From NCBI GenBank assembly GCA_023380515.1, contig JAMCRH010000145.1:3209-11154 (forward strand): a DNA stretch of 7,946 bases. Reading direction: 5' to 3'. Origin of the DNA: Gammaproteobacteria bacterium (GTDB lineage Bacteria > Pseudomonadota > Gammaproteobacteria > Enterobacterales > Alteromonadaceae). The translations under genes and the position numbers were made by a program. Below are positions 6,693 to 7,946 of this stretch, one piece after another; positions within the stretch are counted from its first letter, which is position 1, and every line of letters begins with the position of its first letter. Below the pieces are notes generated by a model. It was not told the origin of the DNA, made no database searches, and worked only from the letters and a program-made list of their open reading frames with translations.

Positions 6693-7946
6693 TTAGTCTA
6701 GTCGAGCTGCAAGCCCGTCGAGGAGAAGTTGGTGGATGCCACCAAAACCACCATTACTCATAATCACCCAGTGTTCTTCGCTCGACGGACGCTGCAACAA
6801 GGCCGCAGCCAAGTCTGCTACGGTATGACAAACCACAACATTGTCATTGCTTTCACTTAACTGCCCAGCTAAGTCCCAGGTGCTTAATTCATTCAAGGCA
6901 TACACGGCATCTGCTTCAGCAAATGACTCAGCAAGGGTCTGCCGATGGACGCCCGCTTTCATTGTATTTGACCGCGGCTCGAACACCGCAATAATCCGAG
7001 CATCGTCACCGAAGCGCGCGCGCATCGCTTGTAAGGTTGTCGCGATTGCGGTTGGATGATGCGCAAAGTCGTCGTACACAGACACGCCATGAATGGTTCC
7101 ACGCAACTGCAATCGTCTGGCCGGTGCAATAAAATGCTCTAACGCCAGCGCAGCTGTCGGGAGATCGACACCAACTTGAGCAGCGGCCAACATTGCCATA
7201 ATACCATTTGCAACATTGTGCTTGCCGAGCAAGGACCAATGCACACGCGCTTGTTCATTACCATCCAAGTATACAGTGAAGCCAGTTCCAGCGTCGTCAT
7301 GAAGTTGTACTTCCCAGCCATTCTTGTCTAGCGACTTGTTCGGCGGGAGGATTTGCTCAACACTAACTTGCTGAGACCAGCAGCCAGCAGCTAACACTTC
7401 TTGTAAAGCCCGCTCTTGTCGCGGCACGATCACGGCGCCATCACGGGGTACAGTACGCAACAAATGACTAAATTGTTTTTGAATGGCAGCTAAATCGGCA
7501 AAAATATCGGCATGGTCAAACTCAAGGTTATTCAATACCAGCGTGTCTGCAAAGTAATGCAGGAACTTGGAACGCTTGTCAAAAAAGGCCGTATCGTACT
7601 CATCTGCCTCAACAACAAAGTAATCACTCGCAGTGAGTCGCGCTGTTTGACCGAACGGCTGTACGACACCACCCACCAAGAAACTTGGGTTTTTCTTTGC
7701 TTGCTCAAGAATCCAGACCAACATCGATGCGGTGGTGGTTTTGCCGTGCGTTCCAGCAACAGCCAGCACGTGCCGGTTACGCAAAATCTGCTCACCTAAC
7801 CATTGTGGTCCCGAGGTATACGGCAAACGTCGCGCTAACACTTCCTCAACCAAAGGATGTCCTCGACTCAACGCATTGCCAATAATCACCAAATCAGGAG
7901 CCGGTTCAAGCTGAGTTAAATCGCTATCGCTACACAATTCGATACC
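6693..7946 (-). CDS. mpl: Murein peptide ligase Mpl (5' end outside window)
   Basis: Mpl ligates recycled L-Ala-gamma-D-Glu-meso-DAP tripeptide to UDP-MurNAc, feeding cell-wall turnover products back into peptidoglycan synthesis in the cytoplasm. Only 417 C-terminal residues are visible, starting within GIELCSDSD; the family has about 450-460, so some 40 residues, including the N-terminal GICG-type nucleotide loop, lie beyond base 7946. Counting from the window edge, the Mur ligase P-loop is GTHGKTTTA (65-73), with EADEYD (113-118), NNLEFDHAD (139-147), DDFAHHP (292-298) and EPRSNTMK (323-330), ending in VMSNGGFGGIHQ. The DDFAHHP and EPRSNTMK blocks fit Mpl better than MurC. A TTG at 7937 is an internal Leu codon, not a start. 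It is the first visible gene of the - strand block, 22 bases before ubiX. Confidence 0.95.
   Translation of the reverse strand, partial: GIELCSDSDLTQLEPAPDLVIIGNALSRGHPLVEEVLARRLPYTSGPQWLGEQILRNRHVLAVAGTHGKTTTASMLVWILEQAKKNPSFLVGGVVQPFGQTARLTASDYFVVEADEYDTAFFDKRSKFLHYFADTLVLNNLEFDHADIFADLAAIQKQFSHLLRTVPRDGAVIVPRQERALQEVLAAGCWSQQVSVEQILPPNKSLDKNGWEVQLHDDAGTGFTVYLDGNEQARVHWSLLGKHNVANGIMAMLAAAQVGVDLPTAALALEHFIAPARRLQLRGTIHGVSVYDDFAHHPTAIATTLQAMRARFGDDARIIAVFEPRSNTMKAGVHRQTLAESFAEADAVYALNELSTWDLAGQLSESNDNVVVCHTVADLAAALLQRPSSEEHWVIMSNGGFGGIHQLLLDGLAARLD

Noticed and set aside
7935..7937. Start codon TTG for mpl
   Set aside because: The reading frame stays open to the window edge (GIEL before CSDSD) and the family has about 40 more residues upstream, so this TTG is an internal leucine.

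Overview
The window is a dense stretch of ordinary-looking bacterial chromosome. Protein similarity, moderate GC and gene content suggest a marine gammaproteobacterium of the Alteromonadales/Vibrio type, perhaps Idiomarina-like; this is inferred from remembered family sequences, not from a search. No rRNA, tRNA, CRISPR array, insertion sequence or prophage gene is visible. No non-coding stretch exceeds about 115 bases.

Left part (1-1870): a 115-base leader with a good extended -10 promoter precedes panB and panC on the + strand, 30 bases apart. A 12-bp perfect inverted repeat follows in the convergent gap. Facing them on the - strand is a PLP-dependent decarboxylase of the PanP type (1868-3532). 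Together the three genes could supply every dedicated step to pantothenate: PanB starts the pantoate branch, PanP would make beta-alanine from aspartate in place of the usual PanD, and PanC joins the two halves. PanE/IlvC, which reduces ketopantoate, is not in the window.

Right part (3611-7946): five genes run in one direction on the - strand with gaps of at most 22 bases. In transcription order they are mpl (murein peptide recycling ligase, cut by the window edge), ubiX (flavin prenyltransferase), a YadG-like ABC ATPase, its YadH-like permease, and a TrmB-like methyltransferase. The panP gene lies 78 bases further on in the same direction and may share this transcript or have its own weak promoter.

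Two points stand out. The permease gene is broken by a frame disruption at about 4865-4884, with roughly 19 bases missing compared with the family, while both halves remain highly conserved. The TrmB-like protein has Asn where canonical TrmB enzymes have the Asp of the PDPW motif, so it is probably a paralogue and not the standard tRNA m7G46 methyltransferase. I see no wholly new system here; the pathway-level oddity is the panP replacement of panD beside panBC.
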